From Schizophyllum amplum (taxonomy: Eukaryota; Basidiomycota; Agaricomycetes; Agaricales; Schizophyllaceae): DNA of 31,654 nt. Location of the stretch: NCBI GenBank assembly GCA_007026445.1, contig VDMD01000217.1:1-31654 (forward strand), written 5' to 3'. Shown piece by piece: positions 1 to 9,260 of this stretch. Positions within the stretch are counted from its first letter, which is position 1, and each line of letters begins with the position of its first letter. The translations under genes and the position numbers were made by a program. The notes beneath the pieces are model-generated. The model had not been told where the DNA came from and ran no database searches. It was given only the letters and a program-made list of their open reading frames with translations.

Positions 1-2
1 AG

Positions 3-1335
3 TACACCGAGACGTTCGCGCCTACGCCGAAGTGGTCCGCCATCCGCGCATCCTCGCCCTCGCCGCCATCGAGGACCTCGTCTTGCTGTCCGTGACATCT
101 CGAACGCTTTCCTCAATGGCCCGCTGCAGGAGACGGTCTACATGAAGCAGCCGCCCGGATTCGAGATGCGCAGCAAGGACTACGTCTGGCGCCTGAAGAA
201 GTCGCTGTATGGGTTGAAGCAGGCGAGTCATGTCTGGCACGAGACGCTGAACAAGGTGCTGTGCGGGATGGGCTTTGCCCGGATCGTATGCGAGCACAGC
301 GTCTGGGTGTACGGCCGCGGTGACGACCGTATTATTGTGCCCGTCTTTGTGGATGACATGACCATTGGCGCCAGGACGGAGGACGCAGCGCAGGGGATCA
401 TCGAGGAGCTGAAGCGCCACTTCAAGTTGCGCGAGTTGGGACCCACAACTGGCTGCTAGGTGTCGAGATCCAGCGCGAGCGCTCTCAGCGCAAGCTCTCG
501 CTCTCTCAGCGCCAGTATGCCCTCGACATCCTCCAGCGCTACGGCATGCAGGACTGCGGGTACCGTCATCACGCCTCTTGATCCGTCTGTGAAGCTATCC
601 GCTGATGACGCTCCCAAGACGCCTGAGGAGCACGAGTTGATGGCTACCAAGGGCCGGGACTACGCCTCTGCAGTAGGCGCCATTGCTTACCTCGCCATCG
701 CCACTCGCCCTGATCTCGCCTACCCCGTCTCCGTCCTAGCGCGGCACTGCGCCAAACCGGGTCCCAAGCACGTCACTGCTCTGCAGCGCGTGTTCCGCTA
801 CATCAAGGGGACACTTGATCACAAGCTGACCTACGATGGGACGCTGGTTGGGCCGCGCTCGGAGCCGTTCTACACCTATACCGACGCAGATCACGGCGGT
901 AATCCGGACAACGGCAGGTCGACAAGTGGGCTGATTGTCATGATGGCAGGCGGCGCTGTCTCCTGGTCGTCGAAGCTGCAGACGGTGGTCGCGCTATCGA
1001 CAACTGAGGCGGAGTACATCGCAGCAGTCTCTGCAGGGCAGGAGATGCTGTGGATGCGCAACTTCCTGACCGAGCTGGGCTACCCGGTCAAGGACGCGCC
1101 ATCCACGCTCTACATCGACAACAACTCGGCGCTGCAGGTGGCGAAGAACCCGGAGCATCACGGACGGATGAAGCACCTCGACCTCCGCTTCTACTGGCTG
1201 CGCGATGAGGTGCGGAAGGGCTCGGTGCGTCTTGTGCATCTGGACACGGTGGACATGCCTGCGGACATGATGACGAAGGCGCTGGCGCGCAACAAGCTGC
1301 AGCACATGGTGGGGCTGACTGGATTGGTACGCTAG
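3..1335 (+). pseudogene. Ty1/copia pol remnant: reverse transcriptase and RNase H
   Basis: This is the 3' part of a copia polyprotein, cut by the window edge. Landmarks appear in the normal order but in three frames: YTETFAP at 3-23, LALAAIEDL from about 58, NAFLNG from about 103, MKQPPGFE from 142, LKKSLYGLKQAS near 195, and the RT active site FVDD near 346-357. After a further frame change near 447 comes WLLGVEIQRE, and after another near 555 comes the RNase H domain, with TEAEY at 1003-1017 and KHLDLRF from 1171. The last frame ends at 1335. The family copies RNA into DNA in cytoplasmic virus-like particles. With at least three frame breaks this copy cannot make a working enzyme. The 5' half is outside the window; whether it belongs with the copia element at 7874 is unknown. 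Confidence 0.93.
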
Positions 1336-1356
1336 GCGTGCTGGATCACGGGGGTG

Positions 1357-1498
1357 TGTTGGAAGGGGTGACCGAGCACGTCTCGCGTTATCCCTGGTTT
1401 TGGTATATCTTCGCGCTTTTCGGATCACGTGACCGCGTCTATCTCACATGACCCACCCGACTGTATAGTACACCGGCGAATGCCGAGACTCGTCGCTC
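1357..1498 (+). repeat. start of a 3' LTR of the copia remnant (right end not defined)
   Basis: Twenty-two bases after the pol stop, a purine-rich stretch (1347-1356, containing ggggg) is followed by TGTTGGAAGG. The other two copia-type LTRs here also begin TGTTGGA. A TATA-like tggtatat lies near 1400. No second copy is present to fix the right end; 1498 is simply where a different repeat begins. Confidence 0.5.
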
Positions 1499-1612
1499 CT
1501 AGAGCGGACACAACCAAGTCTCTATCACTGACTTGGTTGCTACCGCTCTAGGTGCGTAGCTACACATTTTACTTGCTTGAATATATCACTGACTTGGTTG
1601 CTACCGCTCTAG
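1499..1612 (+). repeat. short dispersed inverted-repeat element, copy 1
   Basis: A 114 bp unit bounded by CTAGAGCGG and CCGCTCTAG. It contains three copies of one 22 bp module: one forward (1499-1520) and two reverse (1530-1551, 1591-1612). The last two lie within a 29 bp exact direct repeat (1523-1551 and 1584-1612, 61 bp apart). A diverged copy in opposite orientation, with the same module order and the same 61 bp period, lies at 5950-6067. This is probably a tiny non-autonomous element or footprint. No coding capacity. Confidence 0.7.
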
Positions 1613-1630
1613 TCGACTTAGTTCTGCGCT

Positions 1631-1732
1631 GTGAACAGTACGAAGGCCCGGCGCTTCTGGAACCCGGCCACTAAGCAGTTCATTATCTCCTCGCATGCGC
1701 AGTTTGACGAGCGCTACATGCCAGGCAACTCT
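1631..1732 (+). pseudogene. copia pol fragment (segment between integrase and RT)
   Basis: The translation NSTKARRFWNPATKQFIISS followed by HAQFDERYMPGN matches the conserved copia segment after the integrase core (K-A-x-R-x-W-x-P pattern, then an I-I-S strand and FDE). Only about 34 codons remain. The right side is cut at 1733 by the LTR of the gag-only element; the left side is undefined. It may belong to the same decayed element as the pol remnant at 3-1335, but the order is scrambled. Confidence 0.75.
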
Positions 1733-1868
1733 TGTTGGAGTTGGTGTGCTTGGACCGGCCCGATTGTGATAGTCACATCTAGTTACATGTCACCCCTGTC
1801 ACTTAAGCTTTGTCTTCGACCGTCATCTTGCGTGTTTGTGTCAGTGTTTGCGCATTTCTCTCTTGATA
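1733..1868 (+). repeat. 5' LTR of the gag-only element
   Basis: 136 bp, beginning TGTTGGAGTTGG and ending TTGATA. It matches 3165-3300 apart from two or three differences (for example gattgtgat here, gattgggat there). The 3' terminus is TA (or TAG if one more shared base is counted) rather than the usual CA. No TATA box is obvious. Confidence 0.9.
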
Positions 1869-1880
1869 GGTTATGAGCCC
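1869..1880 (+). promoter_or_regulatory. primer binding site, initiator tRNA-Met anticodon-arm type
   Basis: GGTTATGAGCCC directly follows the 5' LTR. It is complementary to GGGCTCATAACC, the anticodon stem-loop of initiator tRNA-Met (anticodon CAT). Drosophila copia and yeast Ty5 are known to prime from an internal tRNA-iMet fragment. The same 12 bases follow the LTR of the second copia element at 8157. Confidence 0.85.
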
Positions 1881-2000
1881 CGCGCTCTAATCATATCCCC
1901 AAACCCCCAAACTCGCCTTTTGACGCTCAAAAACTTGCTTTTTCATCCTCTGAAAATTTTCGCCCCCATCGATCGCCCTTATCTGCACCATCTACCCACT

Positions 2001-3068
2001 ATGTCGATCCCCAGCTATGCTGTCAACAGTCTTATGGACAAGGAGAAGCTCAGGGGGGAGGAGAACTGGTACGCCTTCGAGGAGAACATCGTCAGGTTCT
2101 GCCGCGGCATCAACGCCACCTGGGTCACCAGCGACAAGACCACCAAGGTGGCTGATGCCGATGTCGCTCTAGACAATGCCATCGGCTTTGTTCTTGCTAC
2201 GAGGCTGGAGAGGGATGTGGAGGCGGTCGTGAAGGACAAGTATGGAGGCTGGGAGATGTACGCAACGCTGAAGGCAAAGTACACAAAGTCGACCATGGCT
2301 AGACGCGTTGCAGCGCGCAAGGCTTTCTACCAGTGCTCTCATGACTTCCCCACCCAGTCCCTCGAGCAGTTCATCACCACTGTTTGGGACAAGGCCCGTG
2401 TCCTCACTGACATAGGGATCTCCGTTGCGGACACCGAGATCCTGGACGTCATCCTCATGAACATCCACCCGGCTTTCTTCACCGTCCGCACCACCCTCCT
2501 CTCCCAGTCCACCGAGCCCACCCTCACGAGGGCAATCGGCACCCTCACCTCGTCCCCTGCGCTCAACTACGACTTCGTCAAGACGGAAGAGGAGGATACT
2601 TCGTGGCTCCTAGCCGCAAATGCCGCTCGCTCCGGGCGTCCCCAGCGGAAGGATGCGGAGCCTCGCTCTGGTGGTTGCACATTGGACCTCAGCGCATCCT
2701 GGATGGATGACAAGGGCTACCGCTGGTGCGACGTCAACAGCAGCGACTGTCATCGGTGCGGGCACCCCGGTCATATCGCTGCCTTCTGCATGTTCTCGAT
2801 GCCGGAGGCGATCAAGCAGAGGATCATGGACAAGGTCCACCTCAATGCGAACATGGCCCAATCGGTGGCGGAGATGGATGCGGAGGTGGAGCAGGCCTAC
2901 CAGGTTCACCAGGCTTACGGCACGTACGTCATCCCTCATCGTCAGTCCTCCCCTCCCCGTCGCCGTTCGCCTTCGCCGTACCGCGCCCCGTCGCCCGTGT
3001 CCTCTGCGGCCTCCTCGTCATCGCGCGGTGCCGGGAATGCTCATGGCGTGAGCCCTCTGTTCTCGTGA
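2001..3068 (+). CDS. gag: copia-type Gag protein with CCHC zinc knuckle
   Basis: An intact 355-residue protein, the nucleocapsid/capsid component that packages element RNA. The ATG at 2001 is chosen because the same open frame upstream is LTR and leader sequence. Residues 17-30 carry the KLRGEENWYAFEENI motif typical of copia Gag (L-x-G-x-x-N-W). Residues about 60-200 form the helical capsid-like region. Residues 250-263 are a perfect zinc knuckle CHRCGHPGHIAAFC (C-x2-C-x4-H-x4-C). The tail, residues about 313-345, is rich in Ser, Pro and Arg and probably binds RNA. The gene stops with TGA 96 bp before the 3' LTR. An intact frame between near-identical LTRs suggests recent activity in trans. 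There is no intron. Confidence 0.9.
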   Translation: MSIPSYAVNSLMDKEKLRGEENWYAFEENIVRFCRGINATWVTSDKTTKVADADVALDNAIGFVLATRLERDVEAVVKDKYGGWEMYATLKAKYTKSTMARRVAARKAFYQCSHDFPTQSLEQFITTVWDKARVLTDIGISVADTEILDVILMNIHPAFFTVRTTLLSQSTEPTLTRAIGTLTSSPALNYDFVKTEEEDTSWLLAANAARSGRPQRKDAEPRSGGCTLDLSASWMDDKGYRWCDVNSSDCHRCGHPGHIAAFCMFSMPEAIKQRIMDKVHLNANMAQSVAEMDAEVEQAYQVHQAYGTYVIPHRQSSPPRRRSPSPYRAPSPVSSAASSSSRGAGNAHGVSPLFS

Positions 3069-3088
3069 TCCATGGAGTTGCAGGATTT

Positions 3089-3164
3089 GGTGGGAGCTGC
3101 AGGATTAGGTGGGAGTTGCTTGGTTAGGTGGGAGTTTCCCTGCGGTCTGGCGCACAGGTGGGAG
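3089..3164 (+). promoter_or_regulatory. four repeated polypurine tracts
   Basis: GGTGGGAG occurs at 3089-3096, 3108-3115, 3127-3134 and 3157-3164. The last copy abuts the 3' LTR, the position where plus-strand DNA synthesis is primed. The first three are spaced exactly 19 bp and the fourth 30 bp further on. Confidence 0.7.
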
Positions 3165-3300
3165 TGTTGGAGTTGGTGTGCTTGGACCGGCCCGATTGGG
3201 ATAGTCACATCTAGTTACATGTCACCCCTGTCACTTAAGCTTTGTCTTCGACCGTCATCTTGCGTGTTTGTGTCAGTGTTTGCGCATTCTTCTCTTGATA
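3165..3300 (+). repeat. 3' LTR of the gag-only element
   Basis: 136 bp copy of 1733-1868. It is followed at once by type A repeat sequence (from 3302), so this LTR marks the truncation point of that repeat. Confidence 0.9.
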
Positions 3301-3301
3301 G

Positions 3302-5066
3302 TCCGATCTCCGAGGCTCGCCGCCAACGCGCTGGACGACCGCGGCGACGTTTCGGACGGCTTCCGAATTAATTCCGACGCTTGTAGCCTGTAGATATCAC
3401 TTGAATATCAAGAATTCGGAAGAGATAACAGGAATTGAGGTCATATATGCAATTTTATTCACTCAAAGTTCTGCTCAAGCTTGCTGGAGATTTCACTGTT
3501 TCTTAAGCTATAGACCTGGCAATTCTGAGCTGCCATTTGTTAGCTCAGCTACAGTCAAAGTTGGAGCATGTGTATGTACTTCCTATGTACCATATAGAGG
3601 CTGTTTTATGACCTCAATTCCCTCAAATGAGTCAGATTGAAGTAAACAATGAGTTCAGACAGTCATATTAGGCTAGCAGAATGGTACTTTAGTATGTTCT
3701 TGACCTTGTGGCCTTACAGTAGCATTGGAGGGCAGTTCATAGTATACAATAGCGCATATCTACAGAGAATCGAATCCATCTGAGGCCTGGGTGGACGACA
3801 ATCGTGCCACGTCTCGTCCCGAACGCGCTGGAAATGAGCGCGTTCGTGACGTGACGTAACGCGCTTCCCTCTCTTCTCGCCGCCATCCGCGACGCGCCCG
3901 CCACGCAATAGCGGCTCGATGGGCACACCTTCTTTAGGTTAGGGGACAGGGGACTCTGGAGAGTCCCCTCCAGGTGCGTCTCCAATAATATCGTACATTG
4001 ACAGCTGATTACAACGTAGATACAATAGCTGCAGGGTGCTCTAGAGTGCCCTGCAGCTCTTCGCGCGTCTGCGACGCTCCCGCGCGGTGGCTACGCACAC
4101 ACACCAACACCCCCCGCGGCTACGCGCGTACCGCCCGCGCTCCCGCCATCTCGCGCGTCCGCGTTCACGCCCCCCTCCCCTGTCTTGTAGGCGGGTCTTA
4201 GACCGCCTCCTGACGTCTTCCGGCGGCCCGCGCTTTGCTTTAACGGCATTGGCGTGGGTAGGGGAGGGCTACGTGATGCCTGGCATTGATGCCGGGGCCC
4301 TCTGTAAGCGGGGGCACGCAACACGATCGGAGACCCAGCACACGCCGCCCATCCCCTCCCTTCGCCCTCCCTTTCGCCTCCGCTGCCCGGTGTGCGCTGC
4401 CCGGCACTGCAAGACGTCAACTCCGGCTTTCAGACACGCTGCGCGCCGACGTCGGTTCCCCACCATCGCGCCCTGATTGCGCCCGCTCCACGCGCACCTC
4501 CCGCGCCACGCCCGCGCCACGCCCGCGTCCTGTGCGAGCCTTCCACAGCTGGAGCGCTTGTTGGCACTCATTCGCATCCCATACCCACCCACGCCCACGC
4601 CCGCTTCCGCAGCCCCATCCGCTTATGCAGCAAGCACGCCACGCGCCGGCGAAATTTTTTCGTCACATCTTTGCGCGGTTTTTTTCTCGTAATTCTCGCC
4701 CTTATATACTTTAAATGTACATTTTTATTATATCTACAACACCCTTTGGGAACAAGCAGCGGCAGCAGCAGCAGCGCGCGCGCGCGACGCCCCCAAGCGC
4801 GGCGACTGCCCGTGCTGCCCAAAAGGAAAGGCACGTGGCCCGGCGGCAGCGCAAGAGTGAGCCGGGCGAGCCGGGTGAGCAGCCCCCGTGCACCTGCCCA
4901 AACGGGCGGCAAGCCAGCAATGGCCCGGCGAGCCGCCCGAGGCCCGGAGCCGCCACCGGAAGGCCGCCGGGGGCCTGTGGCTGTGCATATAAGTGATACG
5001 AGGTATTTTCAACTGCCTGTCAGACAATTGTCGTACGTCTTTGCAAATACCTTACCGCCTCAGCTG
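3302..5066 (-). mobile_element. type A long-inverted-repeat element, half copy L
   Basis: Read on the minus strand, this begins at 5066 with CAGCTGAGGCGG, runs through a GC-rich flank of about 1.1 kb, reaches GACGCACCT at 3972-3980, and then enters the element core, which is cut by the LTR at 3300. 3344-5066 is a near-perfect inverted copy of 25278-27000: both arms are 1723 bp and I noticed about five substitutions. 3302-3343 continues the family beyond that match, as shown by the homologous stretch near 24110-24160. A third, diverged copy starts at 22241 with the same terminus. The many open frames here are GC-rich accidents, without protein motifs. Confidence 0.8.
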
Positions 5067-5092
5067 AGTGGTCCGGGGTCGGTGTTGCAAAG

Positions 5093-7781
5093 TTATGGGG
5101 GTGGCGAAAATTGCCTCCCTGCCGAAAGTCGAATTCCGCAGCGAAGCAGCGTCGTGGCGGGCTGCGGGCGTAGGATTAGCTTAGCATAGGTTATTAATAC
5201 TGCAATCTGCTTACCGAATGACCCCAAGTACTTCGAGCACTTTGGTAAGAATACGCATTTTTGCGCCGCCTGATGCTCGAATCCCGATGTTCTACAGCCT
5301 TCGATTGCGCAGCACACCTGTTGATAGAGTAGTTAGACCCTATACAATGCATAATCCGTCGAGGTTTACGCACCAGAGTTCCCCGTCGTGTTGTTCTGGC
5401 AGGGGCGCTTTTTGCCCTGTGCCACGAATCTGGACCACCATGGCGCGCCTGCCAGAGTAAACGTTAGGACAAGGTGGACTAGGTATCTAAACAGTATTAC
5501 TCACCGCATACAACTGACATATAGGTCGTCTTTGTCCTCGTTACAAAGTGTCAGGGCTGGCGCTTTTCGCCCGACAACCGAAAGTCAATTTGCGGCGCCA
5601 CTTGCAGGCGGTGTGCTGCGCCTCGGTAATCAGTTAGCAAACATTACCATGTAGCAGAATCCGCCTACCTAAATTCGAATATCGAAGATTCACTTTTCCT
5701 CGATTACGCTGATCTTCGACGTCGCCGCTAAATCGCTCGATTGCCGCGCAACAGCGGACTCTGACGCGGCGTCGAACCTGGCCCGTATTCTACGCATAGT
5801 CGAGTCAGTAATTCTAGAATTTCAAGGGAAACGGACTTACTTTGAAAATCCGACTGGTAGGGCCTGTCGACGGAACCCCGACGACACATCTTGTGCAGAC
5901 GGCAAGCTCGCCGGTTTCTATCCGAGGTAGAACAGAGGATCAGATCAGACTAGAGCGACAGCACACAAGTCAGAGATGTATAATGAGCTACAGAACGTGT
6001 AACTACCCACCTAGAGCGACAGCACACAAGTCAGAGATAAAGAGAGACTTGGATGCGGCCGCTCTAGGCAGAAAGACCGGGAAATGCCAATGACTAAGCG
6101 GAACATGTGGCGCACAGCGTAAGGCATAGTGCGCGCATAAGTAGCGATAACAACACGGGAAAAATCAGGGAAAATCAGAGAAAAACACCATAAGCACGAG
6201 AGCGTGCTAGAACACCAATCCAACAGTTTCAACAACTGTATAGCCTTCCGTGACGTCTTCCAGACGCCAAGGAAGCGGTGTGCAAGGCCCTGCGGATACG
6301 TGGTCAGTCACTGATGTGTGCAGATGAAAACAACGGGACTTACTTTCAGCATCAGCTGTTCAACGTTCCCCGCGTCAAGCGCGTGCGCGCATGCCTCCAG
6401 CGGGTCTATAGTGCTGTTTAGTTCACCTATAAACGCCTTAGCAGATCGTTGTGCAGAGGAGACTCGTTGAGTCCAACAAACAAGACTCACCTCAAACTTT
6501 GACAATATGTTCCCCCGGGCAAGCACGCGCACGCCTTCGGCCGCTCCGAATGTTCTACCTGGTGCTTGGGACGCTGTTGAACCGTCGTGTATGTGGCAGA
6601 GGCGTCCGCGGGCACAGCGACACTGACGAGACCTGTGTAGATACGTCAGCGTGTGAATGACATGACGTTGGGGGACGACCTGGAGACGGCACAAAGCTCC
6701 TGTTGAGGACGACACCGCGAATTCCCGGTGCAATGAGTACTCAAAGCGGGTCGCCCTCGAAGTGGAAAGTGGTGCAGGGGAAGGGGATAAGTGATGGGGG
6801 CATACCTGACGCTGCCGATCCATGACGTGCCCACGCACGCCTCCGGCAGTCGGACAGCTAGCGGAGGGATCCCCTCGTCGTGTCGCATGCGAGAGGCAAG
6901 TGGATCTGCCGTGGTGTCTCCTTGCAGGACGTCCGTGCGGCCATTGACGGGTACGTTTCCAACGCGTCCTGTGGTGAATTAGCTCGTGCTTGCTGCGGAA
7001 GGAGGTAAGGACACACCTGGGTACGGCTTATACGATGCGCTCCCAATGCGTGTCTGCGACCACTCGCAGTCACGATCGCGCCGACGGCGGCGGCGGCAAA
7101 GCGCGAGATCGGTGGCCACGGCCGTGCTGATGTTCTCCCGAGCATGCTGGTGTTGACGATGACGATCCCAGCGCGGGCCGTCGGGGAAGTCATGGCGTAG
7201 GAACGAGAACATTGAGGAAGGCGTCAATGATGGTGGTGGTGAAGGAGTCGCCGATGGTGGTGGTGGGAGCGAAGAGCTGCTCCGTCCATCGCTTGTCCAT
7301 TGATTTATTGTTGCTCAGCGTGAGCGACTGAATATAGTCGGCGAGCATGACGACCACAGTCTCCTTGTCCACGCCCGGCGCGCGCACAGATGAAAGCAAG
7401 CCAGAAGAGAGACGATCAAATGGCTCGAGCACTGCTTACGCTTATGCCGAGATGCCGATATGTTGACTGCTGCGCGCTGCGTAATACAGAATGCCCCCAG
7501 TTGCTTCATTGAGGGCCAAAAAAACCTATAGACAAGCACAGCTGACTTCTAGGCATAACCTCAGTGTTACTAAGCCTTGCGCCTACACAAATCGTGCAGA
7601 ACATTGTGCAAAGACGCTGTCGACATTTGTGTATGCAAGGACAATGACAAGATGCCGAAATGCCGCGCTTGGCGTCCGACTCGGCGCGGATTTTTTGACA
7701 CGTCACGAAAAATTGAGAGCCTTGTAGCATGTACAGTTCGGCGAGCATGCACTTCATTTTTCGCAGAAGTACGCGCATCAA
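5093..7781 (-). CDS. intron-rich gene of unknown family, model incomplete, may be decayed
   Basis: I do not recognise the product. The minus strand carries a run of clean fungal introns: 6969-7016, 6700-6805, 6633-6679, 6437-6490 (or 6427-6490), 6290-6343, 5790-5840, 5449-5504, 5318-5373 and 5162-5214. Most are 47-56 nt, GT-AG, often with a CTGAC or CTAA branch site. The last three join an open frame that contains PLPEQHDGELWCAAQSKAVE and ends in RQFSPPP at the TAA at 5093-5095. Other coherent exons read ETGELAVCTRCVVGVPSTGP then NTGQVRRRVRVRCCAAIERF across 5790-5840, GELNSTIDPLEACAHAL then GLAHRFLGVWKTSRK across 6290-6343, and VVVMLADYIQSLTLSNNKSM near 7350. Frame conflicts near 7200, 6560 and 5600 mean either missed introns or decay. 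The 5' end meets a transposon remnant at 7779. The stop lies 27 bp from the type A terminus. Confidence 0.5.
5950..6067 (-). repeat. short dispersed inverted-repeat element, copy 2
   Basis: 118 bp, reverse-complement homologue of 1499-1612. Its modules are forward 5950-5971, forward 6011-6032 and reverse 6046-6067. The two forward modules lie in a 28 bp exact direct repeat (5950-5977, 6011-6038; period 61 bp, as in copy 1). The spacer is also alignable (ggtgggtagttacacg here, ggtgcgtagctacaca there). It lies inside the minus-strand gene, probably within an intron between the exons ending near 6200 and starting near 5935. Confidence 0.7.
6703..6761 (+). repeat. hairpin with conserved loop, copy 1
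   Basis: Arms 6703-6718 (ttgaggacgacaccgc) and 6746-6761 (gcgggtcgccctcgaa) pair imperfectly, about 14 of 17 columns. The 27 nt loop at 6719-6745 (core cccggtgcaatgagtactc) recurs at 12151-12176 and, inverted, at 24661-24688. It sits three bases from the 3' splice site of the 106 nt intron 6700-6805. Removing these 59 bp leaves 47 nt, a normal intron length for this gene. Confidence 0.6.
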
Positions 7782-7873
7782 GGGGGTCCGGCGATCGCAA
7801 AAAATGACCGCGGGTCGCTTTTCAGCTTAAGGCGGTTACCCCTCCCCCCCTCCCCCTCCACGTGACCCTCGGC
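7779..7873 (+). mobile_element. 5' end of a hAT-like element, cut by a copia LTR
   Basis: It starts CAAGGGGGTCC and aligns with the 5' end of the complete MITE at 8770 (shared AAAATGACCGCGGGT, GGTTACCCCTCC and CACGTGA). The right part is missing because the copia LTR begins at 7874. No matching 3' end was found in the window. The putative left target duplication is acgcgcat (7771-7778). Confidence 0.7.
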
Positions 7874-8156
7874 TGTTGGAGTATGAAGGGTATGGGATAC
7901 GGACGGTGTGCACGCCGTGCACACCATGGCCTTTGTTTTGGTTACGGACTCACACGTATTTACCTGTTTCATGTATGTACCTCACGTGTGCGACTCGTGT
8001 ACCGCGCCACACGGACCCACAGCTCGTGGGAGTCTCGCTATTGTTTCGCTATTTACTTGTGCTCGCCGCATTGCTCGACTCCACTGTACTCTAGTATATA
8101 TTGTTCTCGGTCTACTCGAATATACTTAGTCTTCTCGGCCCCTACTTTGCTCAACA
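7874..8156 (+). repeat. 5' LTR of the second copia element
   Basis: 283 bp, beginning TGTTGGAGTATG and ending CTCAACA, so the termini are the usual imperfect inverted TGTTG...CAACA. A TATA box (ctagtatata, 8091-8100) could drive transcription. The right end is fixed by the primer binding site; there is no second copy in the window for comparison. Confidence 0.8.
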
Positions 8157-8168
8157 GGTTATGAGCCC
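8157..8168 (+). promoter_or_regulatory. primer binding site, initiator tRNA-Met anticodon-arm type
   Basis: GGTTATGAGCCC, identical to the site at 1869-1880 although the two LTRs are otherwise different in sequence and length. Confidence 0.85.
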
Positions 8169-8333
8169 GCTCGCCTGTAAGAGACTCACGTCACACGTTC
8201 CTCGCTGCCTTCACCTCTCGATCACTTCTCGCGTGTTCGGCCCGAACACCGCCACCCGCCATTGTTCCTTATCGGTCACTCGCGGTGCCGCTAAGTCGAA
8301 TTCCCCATCCTTCCGCAGTCCCCCGCTCCCATC

Positions 8334-8769
8334 ATGTCTTCAGAGTCGGCGACCACCACGTACCGCATCAAACCGCTGCGCGGCGCCGAGAACTGGAATA
8401 CGTGGAAGATCCGCATGAAAGCGATCTTGTCCGATCTGGAGATCGACAAGCACATCGTGTTGGACACCAAGCCGACGGACGCGACGAAGGAAGCTGAATG
8501 GAAGAAGAAGAATAAGAAGGCTCTGAATAAGATCATTCTTCATGTCGAGAATCATGTGCTGACGTACATTCAAAGTGAGACGATGGCGAAGGGAGCCTGG
8601 GACAAGCTCTCGGGCCTCTACGAAGCCAAGGGCCCGCTCGCCATCACTCATATATGTCGCAAGCTTCACCGCACCGTCTGCCCCGAGGGAGCTGACATCG
8701 AGGAGCATATCCGCGTTATGACCTCATACTCGCAGGATCTCTCTCGTCTTGGGCAGGCGCTCCCGGACG
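8334..8769 (+). pseudogene. gag: copia Gag, N-terminal part (split by a MITE)
   Basis: It starts at ATG 8334 (MSSESATTTYRIKPL). Residues about 11-26 carry the copia Gag signature (K-P-L-R-G-A-E-N-W-N-T-W-K), followed by a helical capsid region with IQSETMAKGAWDKLSGLYEA and LHRTVCPEGADIEEHIRVM, typical of Agaricomycete copia Gags. The frame is open to LPD at 8768, where the MITE at 8770 interrupts it. Past the MITE and its duplicated target the same frame resumes as DEHFSYSLVECLPDSWD. The break is therefore secondary and the gene was intact when the MITE arrived. Confidence 0.88.
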
Positions 8770-9260
8770 CAAGGGGGTGCCGGGTTCGCAGAAAATGACC
8801 GCGGGTCCAAATTATTCGTAGAACGGTTACCCCTCCCCCCTCCCCCCCTCACGTGATAGCACGTGCACCCGTCGAATGCCGTTTTGGCGGCTGGCGCGTC
8901 GACATGGGTTTTGCAGTTGCTTATAACCTCTCATTGCATACTTATCATCATCTGAACTTCTCCAGAGCTCATTACGCCTCATTTTAACTATAATCTATGA
9001 TTTTCTTGTAACCGAAATCCGAACATTGACCACGTGACTGCGCGCGTGCAAGAGCCAGTCGCCTGTGTGTCGTCGAGAATGGGAGGAGGTGCTGTGGGAG
9101 ATGCATGTACAGCCTACAAGTGAGTATATCTTGGGTCCTGGGATACGCAGAGCAGCCCAAAAGCTTAACTCAAAGGAGGTCCAAATTATTTTTAAGCAGG
9201 CTGTCGACCCCCCCTCCCTCCCGACCCCCGGTGCGCTATTTCTAGTTCGACACCCCCTTG
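8770..9260 (+). mobile_element. hAT-like MITE with 8 bp target duplication
   Basis: 491 bp without coding capacity. The terminal inverted repeats are CAAGGGGGTGCCG at the start and the complement of CAAGGGGGTGTCG at the end (one mismatch in 13). It is flanked on both sides by cccggacg (8762-8769 and 9261-9268), a perfect 8 bp target duplication. Eight-base duplications with CA-starting termini point to the hAT superfamily. The 5' 100 bp match the remnant at 7779-7873. The transposase must come from elsewhere. Confidence 0.9.

Larger units (their letters stand above)
1733..3300 (+). mobile_element. gag-only LTR retrotransposon (copia type, non-autonomous)
   Basis: A compact 1568 bp element: LTR 1733-1868, primer binding site 1869-1880, one gag gene 2001-3068, four purine-tract repeats ending at 3164, and LTR 3165-3300. 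No protease, integrase or RT is present and there is no room for them. The two 136 bp LTRs differ at only two or three positions, so the insertion is young. The flanks do not share a target duplication: copia pol lies to the left (ending actct) and type A repeat to the right (starting gtccg). The copy has therefore been rearranged or recombined with another insertion. It resembles the TR-GAG class described in plants and would depend on the enzymes of an autonomous copia partner. Confidence 0.88.

Noticed and set aside
1733..3300. 5 bp target duplication of the gag-only element
   Set aside because: The left flank ends actct and the right flank starts gtccg, and they belong to different repeats.
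4392..5189. 265-codon open frame and many overlapping frames in the type A repeat, mirrored at 25203-25952
   Set aside because: GC-rich low-complexity translation, no domain, several overlapping frames at once, and present in an inverted repeat family with diverged copies that do not preserve the frame.
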